A DNA stretch of 64,000 nucleotides, taken from the NCBI GenBank assembly GCA_963832785.1, contig CAWHVF010000002.1:406122-470121 (forward strand), read 5' to 3'. Under the pieces are notes generated by a model. It ran no database searches and was not told the origin of the DNA. It saw only the letters and a program-made list of their open reading frames with translations. A program made the translations under genes and the position numbers. The first letter of the stretch is position 1. Each line of letters begins with the position of its first letter. This DNA is from CAWBRT01 sp963832785 (GTDB lineage Bacteria > Acidobacteriota > Terriglobia > Terriglobales > Acidobacteriaceae). This document shows positions 47,437 to 55,063 of this stretch, one piece after another.

Positions 47437-49824
47437 ATGCGGCGAATCTCGACGTTATCTCTTCTTGTCCTGCTGGCCGCTGGCTGCTTGCAGGCGCAGA
47501 GCGGGCTTGACGACCCGGCGCTGGCGCGTCGCGCCGACCGCATTCTCCAGCAGATGACGCTGGCGGAGAAGATCGGGCAGCTCGTGCAGTATTCGGCGGG
47601 CGTGCCGACCGGGCCGGGGACGGGCCGCGCCGATTATCGCCAGCAGATCGCCAAGGGGCAAATCGGCTCGCTTCTGAATCTGACAGGCGCCGCCGAAACC
47701 AACGCCCTGCAGCGCATCGCCATGGAGCGCTCGCGCCTGAAGATTCCGTTGCTGTTTGGGCTAGACGTCATTCATGGCTACCGCACGATTTTCCCGGTGC
47801 CGTTGGGGATGGCTTCGACCTGGGACCCGCATCTGGTGCAGGAGGCGGCACGAGTGGCGGCCGAGGAAGCCAGCGCTGAAGGCGTGCGCTGGGTCTTCTC
47901 GCCCATGGTCGACATTGCGCGCGATGCCCGCTGGGGGCGCATTGTCGAGGGCGCGGGAGAAGATCCTTACCTGGGCTCTGCCATGGCCGCTGCCTACGTT
48001 CGCGGATACCAGGGCACTAAGCTGGCCGATCCCGATTCGGTGGCCGCTTGCGCCAAGCATTACGTGGGTTACGGGGCCGCCGAAGGCGGGCGCGACTACA
48101 ACGCCGCTGACATGTCGGAGCGCACGCTTCGGCAAATCTACTTGCCGCCGTTCCGGGCCGCGGTCCAGGCCGGTGTGGCCAGCGTGATGAGCGCCTTCAA
48201 CACTCTGAATGGCGTCCCGGCCAGCGCGGATCGGATGACGCTGAGCGATGTGCTGCGCCTTGAGTGGCGCTTTCCCGGCGTGGTGGTGAGCGACTGGCAA
48301 GCCGTCAAGGAGCTGATCGCCCACGGGATCGCCAACGACGGCGCCACTGCCGCCAAAAAGGCCATTCTGGCAGGCGTCGACGTGGACATGGAAAGCGGTC
48401 TGTACCAGCAAACGCTGGCGCAGTTGGTCCGCTCCGGAGCTGTTCCCGAAGCGGCGCTCGACCAGGCGGTGGGCCGCGTGTTGCGGCTAAAGCTGGCGCT
48501 GGGGCTGTTTGAGCATCCGTACACGCGGGAAGCTCCGGCCGCTCAGTCAACCGCCGAGCACCTGGAGCTGGCGCGAACCATCGCCGAGCGCTCTCTGATA
48601 TTGCTGAAAAACGACGCCGTTGCTTCGCCGCAGAACGCCAGCGCCCAACCGCTGCTGCCGCTCTCGTCTTCGGTGCGCACCATCGCCCTGGTTGGACCGC
48701 TCGCCGACAGCGCCGCCGATATGCTGGGATCGTGGCCGGGAAAGGGCGACCCGCGGAGCGCAATCACGCTAAAAGCTGCTTTGGAGGCGCGCCTGCAACG
48801 AACCGGCGGACGCCTGCTCTACGCCAAAAGCGCGGAGATTGGCACGAATATCACGCCGTGCTCTACCACCGAGCGAAACCAAGCCAAGGTGGGATGTGAT
48901 GCGGCCCAAGCCGGCTTCGCTGCCGCGCTGGCGGCCGCCAGGCAGGCAGACGTGGTAATAGCCGCCCTGGGTGAGAAGGCCGAGGCGATGACCGGCGAAG
49001 CCGCTTCGCGCGCGCATCTCGACCTGCCCGGCAATCAGCAGCAGTTGCTGGAGAAGCTGGTTGCCACCGGCAAGCCCGTCGTGCTGGTGGTCTTCAGCGG
49101 ACGCCCGCTAGCCCTCTGCTGGGCCGCCGGACACGTTCCGGCAATCGTGCAGGCGTGGTACCCGGGAATCGAAGCCGGTCCGGCCCTGGTGCGAGGGCTG
49201 TTCGGCGACGTCAATTTCAGCGGCAAGCTCACGGTTTCCGTTCCCCGGGCAGTCGGGCAGGAACCGCTTTACTATGACGCGCTCTCGACGGGCCGTCCCG
49301 CCGACGGCGTGAATCTCTCGCGGCCGCCCAGCAACGCGGCCGAGAAATACCTCTCGCGCTACATCGACGAAGTGAATGCGCCGCTGTTTCCCTTCGGCTA
49401 TGGGCTCTCGTACACCTACTTCAGCTACTCGCCGGTGAAGCTGAGCGCAGCCACGGTGAGCGCGCGCGACTTGAACGCCGAGGTGGGCGCAAACCAGGCA
49501 GAGACGGCTTCTTCCGTGGGCCCTGGCATTCGAGTCTCGGCCGTTGTTACCAATACCGGCACGCGCCCGGGGCTGGAGACGGTGCAGCTTTACATACGGC
49601 AACGCGGCACCAGCGTGGCGCGTCCGGTAAAGGAGCTAAAGGGTTTCAAAGTTTTGCAGCTCGCTCCCGGCGAGTCGCGCCAGGTGGAATTCACCCTTGG
49701 CCGCGAGCAACTGGCTTTCTGGAACCTGGAGATGCGCTACCAGGTAGAACCGGCACAGGTGAGTGTGTGGGTAGCTCCCAACTCCGCAGACGGCGCGCCG
49801 ACCCAGTTCACCATCACAGAATAG
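47437..49824 (+). CDS. Exported GH3 beta-glucosidase (BglX-like)
   Basis: 795 residues. A signal peptide or lipobox-like N-terminus (LLVLLAAGCLQAQS) precedes the GH3 catalytic barrel with LLFGLDVIHGYRTIFPVPLG, CAKHYVGYGAAEGGRDY, and the nucleophile segment FPGVVVSDWQAV. The alpha/beta domain and a C-terminal fibronectin type III-like domain (VVTNTGTRPGLETVQLYI) follow. It releases glucose from the non-reducing end of beta-glucans or sophorose. In this cluster it would finish off oligosaccharides made by the GH144 enzymes. BglX-type GH3 enzymes act on several linkages, so specificity is inferred. Confidence 0.9.
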   Translation: MRRISTLSLLVLLAAGCLQAQSGLDDPALARRADRILQQMTLAEKIGQLVQYSAGVPTGPGTGRADYRQQIAKGQIGSLLNLTGAAETNALQRIAMERSRLKIPLLFGLDVIHGYRTIFPVPLGMASTWDPHLVQEAARVAAEEASAEGVRWVFSPMVDIARDARWGRIVEGAGEDPYLGSAMAAAYVRGYQGTKLADPDSVAACAKHYVGYGAAEGGRDYNAADMSERTLRQIYLPPFRAAVQAGVASVMSAFNTLNGVPASADRMTLSDVLRLEWRFPGVVVSDWQAVKELIAHGIANDGATAAKKAILAGVDVDMESGLYQQTLAQLVRSGAVPEAALDQAVGRVLRLKLALGLFEHPYTREAPAAQSTAEHLELARTIAERSLILLKNDAVASPQNASAQPLLPLSSSVRTIALVGPLADSAADMLGSWPGKGDPRSAITLKAALEARLQRTGGRLLYAKSAEIGTNITPCSTTERNQAKVGCDAAQAGFAAALAAARQADVVIAALGEKAEAMTGEAASRAHLDLPGNQQQLLEKLVATGKPVVLVVFSGRPLALCWAAGHVPAIVQAWYPGIEAGPALVRGLFGDVNFSGKLTVSVPRAVGQEPLYYDALSTGRPADGVNLSRPPSNAAEKYLSRYIDEVNAPLFPFGYGLSYTYFSYSPVKLSAATVSARDLNAEVGANQAETASSVGPGIRVSAVVTNTGTRPGLETVQLYIRQRGTSVARPVKELKGFKVLQLAPGESRQVEFTLGREQLAFWNLEMRYQVEPAQVSVWVAPNSADGAPTQFTITE

Positions 49825-49831
49825 GGATAGC

Positions 49832-49869
49832 GTAGCGCCGGTCTCCAGACCGGCTGAGGCCAGCGCTAC
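49832..49869. repeat. GTAGCGC...GCGCTAC palindromic repeat
   Basis: GTAGCGC (49832) and GCGCTAC (to 49869) enclose CCGGTCT-CC-AGACCGG. Between the GH3 and transporter genes. Its 3' end resembles the tail of the aspS insertion. Confidence 0.7.
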
Positions 49870-49880
49870 AAGGAGGACAG

Positions 49881-51272
49881 TTGGCAGAACCCAGGCGTTT
49901 GCACGTGGAGCGCGGAGGCAAAACTGGCCGGCGCGATGGATTCGTCTATCTGGCGGCCGGTTTCGCGGCGCTGGGCGGATTGCTCTTCGGCTACGACACC
50001 GGCGTGATCTCCGGCGCGCTGATTTTTATTCGCCAGGAGTTCGCCCTGTCCGCCATCGGCCAGGAGCTGGCGGTCAGCATTGTGCTGGCGGGCGCGACCA
50101 TAGGGGCGCTGAGCGGGGGCCGCTTATCGGACCGCTTTGGCCGCCGAGCCACGCTGATAGCCACCTCAATCATCTTCATTGCCGGGGCGGTCATCTGTGC
50201 GGCCGCCGCTTCGCTCAACATGCTGGTAATCGGGCGGGTGGTGGTCGGGTTGGGTATTGGCCTGGCCTGCACCACGGTGCCCGTCTACATCTCCGAAGTG
50301 GCGCCGCCGGAGGCGCGTGGCTGGCAGGTTTCGTTGTTCCAGTTGGCCATCACGGTGGGCATCCTGGGCGCCTACGTCGTTGACTATGCCTTTGCGCGGA
50401 GCCAGGCTTGGCGCTGGATGCTGGGCTTGGCGGCCGTTCCCGGCCTGATCCTCGGGATCGGCATGCTGCTGCTGCCGGAGAGCCCGCGCTGGCTGGCCAA
50501 GCACCTGAACCCGGAGGCGGCGCGGGCGGTCCTGCTGCGCATTCGCGGGGGCGGCATCGATTCGGAGTACCGGGAAATCTGCCAGAGCCTGGAACGCTCC
50601 GAAGAGCATGGACGTTGGGCGGACCTGCTGGCCCCGGCGATTCGTCCGGCGCTGGTCGTGGGCCTCGGGCTGGCCATCTTTCAGCAGGTCACGGGCATTA
50701 ACACGGTCATCTACTATGCCCCGACCATCATTCAGACCGCCGGCATTCCCTCGGCCGAGGGAGCAATTCTGGCCACCGCGGGCATCGGCCTGGTGAACGT
50801 CATCATGACGGTGGTTGCCATGTGGCTGATCGACCGCATCGGACGGCGTCCCCTGTTGCTGACCGGCATCGCCGGCATGACCGCCAGCCTGGTAGTTCTG
50901 GGCTTCGTCTTTCATGCTTCCCGACAGACACCGGTTGCGGCCTGGGTGGCTGTGGTCACTTTGATGACCTACGTGGCCTTCTTCGCCATCAGCCTGGGGC
51001 CAATCTTCTGGTTGCTTATCTCCGAAATCTATCCCCTGCAGATCAGGGGCATGGCGGAGGGCACGGCGGCGGGGACGAACTGGATCTTCAACCTGCTGGT
51101 TTCGATTACCTTTTTGTCTCTGCTGGAAGCAATCGGACCGAGCTGGACTTTCTGGCTTTACGGGCTGCTGGCCATCGCTTCGTTCGCGTTCTCTTACCAT
51201 CTGGTCCCCGAGACCAAGGGGCGCACGCTGGAGGAAATCGAAGAATCGTGGCGTTCGCGCCGGGCCAGTTGA
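49881..51272 (+). CDS. Sugar porter of the major facilitator superfamily
   Basis: 463 residues in twelve predicted helices. Sugar-porter signatures: LFGYDTGVISGALIFI in helix 1, the DRFGRR motif between helices 2 and 3, PESPRWLAKH after helix 6, QQVTGINTVIYYAPTI in helix 7, DRIGRRPLLLTG and PETKGRTLEEIE at the end. Proton symport of glucose, xylose or a related sugar is likely (XylE/GalP type). The start is TTG at 49881 with AAGGAGG upstream. It would import the glucose or sophorose released by the cluster's hydrolases. Confidence 0.92.
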   Translation: MAEPRRLHVERGGKTGRRDGFVYLAAGFAALGGLLFGYDTGVISGALIFIRQEFALSAIGQELAVSIVLAGATIGALSGGRLSDRFGRRATLIATSIIFIAGAVICAAAASLNMLVIGRVVVGLGIGLACTTVPVYISEVAPPEARGWQVSLFQLAITVGILGAYVVDYAFARSQAWRWMLGLAAVPGLILGIGMLLLPESPRWLAKHLNPEAARAVLLRIRGGGIDSEYREICQSLERSEEHGRWADLLAPAIRPALVVGLGLAIFQQVTGINTVIYYAPTIIQTAGIPSAEGAILATAGIGLVNVIMTVVAMWLIDRIGRRPLLLTGIAGMTASLVVLGFVFHASRQTPVAAWVAVVTLMTYVAFFAISLGPIFWLLISEIYPLQIRGMAEGTAAGTNWIFNLLVSITFLSLLEAIGPSWTFWLYGLLAIASFAFSYHLVPETKGRTLEEIEESWRSRRAS

Positions 51273-51281
51273 GGCGCTTTG

Positions 51282-51338
51282 CGGGCGGGAGGAAACAGGC
51301 GTGCTTCGCACGCCCGCCCAGCCGGGGACGGCTGGGCC
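51282..51338. repeat. Palindromic repeat after the sugar porter gene
   Basis: Two hairpins in series: GCGTGC-TTC-GCACGC (51300-51314) and GCCCAGCC-GGGGAC-GGCTGGGC (51317-51338). No T run, so more REP-like than a terminator. Confidence 0.65.
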
Positions 51339-51427
51339 TACAGGGACCAATGATTTTCTTCAGCCGCACAGCTCCCGCGAGTTCCGGGGCATCTTACCGA
51401 CGACATAGGATGGCTTGGGGAGAAATC

Positions 51428-52306
51428 GTGATAGGGCCCCTTCAGGCGAAGGTCACATTGACGTTCGCCATTTCCGCAGTTGTATTGATTTCGTTTTCCC
51501 CCTGCCTGGGCCGGGAAGGGCAGCCGCTTGCGACCAGCCATGGACACCCAGGTGCTCTGCCGGGTGCTCCAGCTTCTCCCGCCGACACGCAACCCAGTTT
51601 GGCGGAGATTGTCCGCCGGCTCACCGAAGCCCAGTTTCTTAACCACCGTAACGTACACTCCTACACCGTGGTGCGTGAATACGAATTGCTGAGCCGCAAG
51701 AATGTGGAGCCCAGCTCGGTAACCGCCGAGGTCAGCGTACTCTCGTCTGGCGCCAAGGGGTACACGATCCGTTCAACCCAGGGAGGGGGCAGCGGCGAAC
51801 GCATAGTGCGCCGCGTCCTGGAACACGAAGCGGAAATCGCGCCCGCCTGGCGGCAGGCGCTGATTACCGAGGAGAACTACAGGTTTGAACTGCTGGGCCG
51901 GGAGAGCGTGGACGGATACGACTGCTTTGTGCTCAGCCTTACTCCCCGCCGTGACAGCCGAGACCTGATTCGCGGCCGCGCCTGGATCGATGCCGCCAGC
52001 TTCAACATTCGCCGCGTCCAGGGTACTCCCGCCAAGAGTCCTTCCTGGTGGGTAAAGCGGCTGGAGATCAACCTCGAGTTCTCGCAGTTGTTCGGAATGT
52101 GGCTGCAAACCGCTTTCACCGCCCGGGCCGAGGTCAGATTGTTCGGCGAGCACATCCTGATGGGCCGCGACGTGCAAATCCGCACGGCCGAGGCAGGCGG
52201 CTTTATCACGCAGCAGAAAGAAGCCGGACCCGCGCAGAGCCATCCGCCGGGTGCGGCCCAGAGCTCACCCACCATGGTTGGAGCCGGCGTACTTTCGCTG
52301 CCCTGA
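51428..52306 (+). CDS. Exported LolA-like (outer-membrane lipoprotein-sorting) protein
   Basis: 292 residues from GTG at 51428, which has GGGGAG five bases upstream; the ATG at 51410 is the alternative. Signal peptide (VTLTFAISAVVLISFSPCLG) then a beta-rich half-barrel: YTVVREYELLSRKNVE, FELLGRESVDGYDCFVLSLTP and RGRAWIDAASFNIRRVQG. These resemble the LolA/LolB-like fold of periplasmic lipid-binding proteins. A role in the glucan locus is possible but unsupported; it may be a separate unit. The C-terminus is Gln/Pro/Ala-rich and disordered. Confidence 0.6.
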   Translation: MIGPLQAKVTLTFAISAVVLISFSPCLGREGQPLATSHGHPGALPGAPASPADTQPSLAEIVRRLTEAQFLNHRNVHSYTVVREYELLSRKNVEPSSVTAEVSVLSSGAKGYTIRSTQGGGSGERIVRRVLEHEAEIAPAWRQALITEENYRFELLGRESVDGYDCFVLSLTPRRDSRDLIRGRAWIDAASFNIRRVQGTPAKSPSWWVKRLEINLEFSQLFGMWLQTAFTARAEVRLFGEHILMGRDVQIRTAEAGGFITQQKEAGPAQSHPPGAAQSSPTMVGAGVLSLP

Positions 52307-52376
52307 CGCGACCTGCGGTAACCCAACCCAGTTCTTAGAGCTAATTAGGTTTTGGTGTAGTCGTGAATTATTCGGG

Positions 52377-52569
52377 TGTCATGCTGAGCACCTTCGCCAG
52401 AAGGCGCGAAGCATCCCCTGGAACCGTCCCAACACGTTCGGTTCAGAGCTTTTCTATAAGAAATCTTCAGCTCCGTTTTCCTCCCGGCAGTGCGGGGATG
52501 CTTCGTTCCGCCACCCCGGCAAACGCAACCACAGCGTTTGCTGGGGCCCCGGCTCCTCTCAGCATGACA
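52377..52569. repeat. MITE-like element with 12-bp terminal inverted repeats, contains 33-bp hairpin copy C
   Basis: Perfect terminal inverted repeats TGTCATGCTGAG (52377-52388) and CTCAGCATGACA (52558-52569) bound 193 bp. Subterminal inverted pieces (GCGAAGCATCCC near 52410 and GGGATGCTTCG near 52497) pair again. The 33-bp hairpin (52514-52546, arms CCCCGGCAAACGC and GCGTTTGCTGGGG) lies inside. No coding capacity, so it would need a transposase in trans. Confidence 0.75.
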
Positions 52570-52615
52570 GCTCAAACAGATACGCTTGTCCGGCCACTAA
52601 TTCCTAAACTGCTAT

Positions 52616-52711
52616 AGTTCTTCGTTGTTAGTTGAATCCGGTTCTTGATGCAGCCGGCAGATACGCGCGAGGTGGGTCGACCTAAGAACCAAGAACTAAC
52701 AACGAAGAACT
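52616..52711. repeat. Long inverted repeat at the 3' end of selD
   Basis: An 18-bp perfect repeat (52616-52633 with 52694-52711, GTTCTTCGTTGTTAGTT type) plus an inner GGTTCTT/AAGAACC pair. It ends four bases from the selD stop and may terminate its transcript. Confidence 0.75.
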
Positions 52712-52714
52712 GCC

Positions 52715-53767
52715 TTAAAGGACTGTGATCAGCGGCTTGCCTGCCGCCTGGACCTCGCCGATGCGGCGCGCATCGAGGGTTGCCGCGCGCAGCTCGTCGA
52801 CGAGCGTGCCGGCCTCGGCGGGAGCTACCGAGATCAGCAGGCCGCCGGCGGTTTGGGGATCGAAGAGGATAGTGCGCAGCTCTTCGGCTATGGCGGTGCC
52901 GTATTCGACGGTGCACTCGGCGAACTCGCGGTTGGCCTTGAGTCCACCGGGGACGAAGCCCCGGCGAACGCACTCCAGCGCGCCGCCCAGCAGCGGCACC
53001 TGCGAGCTGTGCAGCACGAGCGAGACTTTGCTGCCCAGGGCCAGTTCGCGGGCGTGTCCGATCAGCCCGAAGCCGGTAACGTCGGTCATGCCATACACGT
53101 CATGGCGCAGGGCGATTTCCGCCGCTGCCCGGTTGAGGGTCGTCATGGAACGGCTGGCCGCGTCAATCCATTCCGGCTTGGCCTGCCCGCGCTTGATGGC
53201 GGTGGAGATGACGCCCGTGCCCAGGCCCTTGGTCAACACCAGCGCATCGCCGGGCCGCGCGCCCGTATTGGCGAGCACGCGGCGCGGATTGATGGTGCCG
53301 GTGACCGCGTAACCGAACTTGATCTCCGGGTCGCGAATGCTGTGCCCGCCTACCACGGTGCAGCCCGCCTCGATCATCTTGCTGAGCCCGCCGGCCATTA
53401 TTTGTTCCAGGATGCCGATCTCGCCTTTTTCGGGAAAGCAGACCAAGGTCAGCGCTGAGAGTGGCCGGCCGCCCATGGCGTAGACGTCGCTGAGCGCATT
53501 CACGGCCGCGATCTGCCCGAAGGTGTAGGGATCGTCCACGATGGGGGTAAAGAAATCCACCGTCTGCACCAGCGCCAGCTCGGGCGTGAGTTGATACACG
53601 CCGGCGTCGTCGGCTGTGTCGAAGCCGATCAGCACGTTGGGGTCATTCTGCCGGGCTAATTTCCCAAGCACCGAGTCCAGCACCGCCGGACTTAGCTTGC
53701 TGGCTCAACCGGCAGCTTTGACCGTCTCCGTCAGGCGAATTGCCTTGGCCTGTTCCATCATCAGCAT
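52715..53767 (-). CDS. selD: Selenophosphate synthetase with UGA-encoded selenocysteine
   Basis: SelD makes selenophosphate from selenide and ATP. The frame from 53683 down carries the whole enzyme (FFTPIVDDPYTFGQIAAVNALSDVYAMGGRP and GHSIRDPEIKFGYAVTG), but the N-terminal catalytic strand is missing there. Upstream in the same frame, across the TGA at 53705-53707, sits MEQAKAIRLTETVKAAG, then after UGA ASKLSPAVLDSVLGKL. In known SelD the motif is GAG-C/U-GCK. Thus the UGA takes the place of catalytic Cys17 and is read as selenocysteine; the second cysteine is Ser. Start candidates are ATGs at 53767, 53761 and 53758. Full length about 350 residues, normal. Confidence 0.85.
53673..53706 (-). 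promoter_or_regulatory. Candidate bacterial SECIS hairpin of selD
   Basis: Immediately after the UGA the minus strand folds GAG-CCAGCA / TGCTGG-A-CTC: nine base pairs with one bulged A and a 15-nt apical loop (AGCTAAGTCCGGCGG). Position and size fit bacterial SECIS elements bound by SelB, which sit just 3' of the UGA. Confidence 0.6.
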
Positions 53768-53791
53768 TGTAACGTAGGCCGTCCGCCACCA

Positions 53792-53824
53792 CCCCAACAG
53801 ACGCAAAAACGGCGTCTGTCGGGG
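53792..53824 (+). repeat. 33-bp hairpin repeat, copy D
   Basis: Arms CCCCAACAGACGC and GCGTCTGTCGGGG, loop AAAAACG, followed by GGCCCCGG. It lies between selD and the M48 gene. Confidence 0.8.
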
Positions 53825-53903
53825 GCCCCGGACCCGGCTGGGCGGACATGCGAAGCTGCATTCCCCTGAGCGCATCCAATCCGATATCATCAGGCATTCT
53901 CCA

Positions 53904-55058
53904 ATGACCTTTGCTGCCACACCATTCTCGGCCGACTCGCCCGACGCCCGGCGCTATAACCGGCTTAGCCGCAGGTTAAGCCTGGCGGAGAGCGGCCTCG
54001 GACTGCTGGTGATGGCGCTCTTGCTGGCCACCGGCTGGACTCGCCTGCTGCGCGACCTGGCGTTCCGGGCAATTGGCGAGAACTACCTCTTAGCTCTGTT
54101 CATGTACGTGCTTTTCCTGGCGCTGCTGAGCAAGCTGCTGGCCTTGGGATTGGATCTCTACGGCTTCCGCCTGGAACACCGCTACCATCTCTCCAATCAG
54201 CGCCTGCGCGGCTGGCTCTGGGACCAGCTCAAGGAGTTCGTGATCGGCCTGGTAATCTCCACCGTCCTGGCGGAGCTGCTTTACCTGCTGATACGCAAGT
54301 TTCCGCAGGCGTGGTGGATCGTAGCCTGGGGCGCCTTCATGGTGCTTTCGGCTCTGTTCGTGCAGATCGCGCCGGTGGTGCTCTTCCCGCTTTTTTACAA
54401 GTTCCGGCCGCTGGAAAACCAGGAGCTGCGGAACCGCCTCACGCGGCTGAGCGAACGCGCCGGCACGAAAATCCGCGGCGTCTATGAATGGAGTCTCTCG
54501 GAGAAGTCGAAGAAGGCGAATGCGGCGCTGGCCGGTTGGGGGGCGACGCGGCGCATCATCCTCTCCGACACGCTGCTGGCCGGCTATACCGACGACGAGA
54601 TTGAAGCCGTGCTGGCCCATGAACTCGGCCATCACGTCCATCGCCACATCCTGAAGGCGATGCTGCTGCAGGCCGTGATCTCCTTCGCCGGCCTCTGGCT
54701 GTTGAAGTGGGTGCTGCGCTGGGCGGTGCTGCGCAGGGAATGGTTTATCTCGCAGTACGATTTCGCCAGCCTGCCGCTGATCGTGCTGGTCACCACCGTG
54801 CTTTCGCTCGTCCTCATGCCCATGCTCAAGGGCTATTCGCGCCATAACGAGCGCCAGGCCGACCGCTACGCCTGGAGGTCCATTGCCGCCGTCGAGCCGT
54901 TTATTACCGCCATGAACAAACTGGCGGAACAAAACTTGGCCGAACGCCAGCCCTCGCGGCTGGTCGAGACTCCTCTTCCACTCGCACCCGCCCATCGCCA
55001 AACGAATTGCCGCCGCGCAGGCCTGGGCAAAGGCGCGATCGTAGGGACGAAGAATTAA
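53904..55058 (+). CDS. M48 family (Ste24/HtpX-like) membrane zinc protease, frameshifted near its C-terminus
   Basis: 384 residues as read. N-terminal membrane helices are followed by LEHRYHLSNQRLRGWLWDQLKE, YEWSLSEKSKKANAALAGWG, and the zinc motif AHELGHHVHRH with the third ligand region HNERQADRYAW, the pattern of CAAX-protease Ste24 homologues. The last 30 residues (RLVETPLPLAP...) do not fit the family. Removing the A at about 54969 gives LLFHSHPPIAKRIAAAQAW and a stop at 55042-55044, exactly as in relatives. So the true end is probably 55044, after a 1-nt insertion or sequencing error. Confidence 0.85.
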   Translation: MTFAATPFSADSPDARRYNRLSRRLSLAESGLGLLVMALLLATGWTRLLRDLAFRAIGENYLLALFMYVLFLALLSKLLALGLDLYGFRLEHRYHLSNQRLRGWLWDQLKEFVIGLVISTVLAELLYLLIRKFPQAWWIVAWGAFMVLSALFVQIAPVVLFPLFYKFRPLENQELRNRLTRLSERAGTKIRGVYEWSLSEKSKKANAALAGWGATRRIILSDTLLAGYTDDEIEAVLAHELGHHVHRHILKAMLLQAVISFAGLWLLKWVLRWAVLRREWFISQYDFASLPLIVLVTTVLSLVLMPMLKGYSRHNERQADRYAWRSIAAVEPFITAMNKLAEQNLAERQPSRLVETPLPLAPAHRQTNCRRAGLGKGAIVGTKN

Positions 55059-55063
55059 TCCTG

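Noticed and set aside
50822..51427. Long plus-strand extension in front of the LolA-like protein
   Set aside because: It lies within the sugar porter gene in another frame. The signal peptide and ribosome site at 51428 define the real start.
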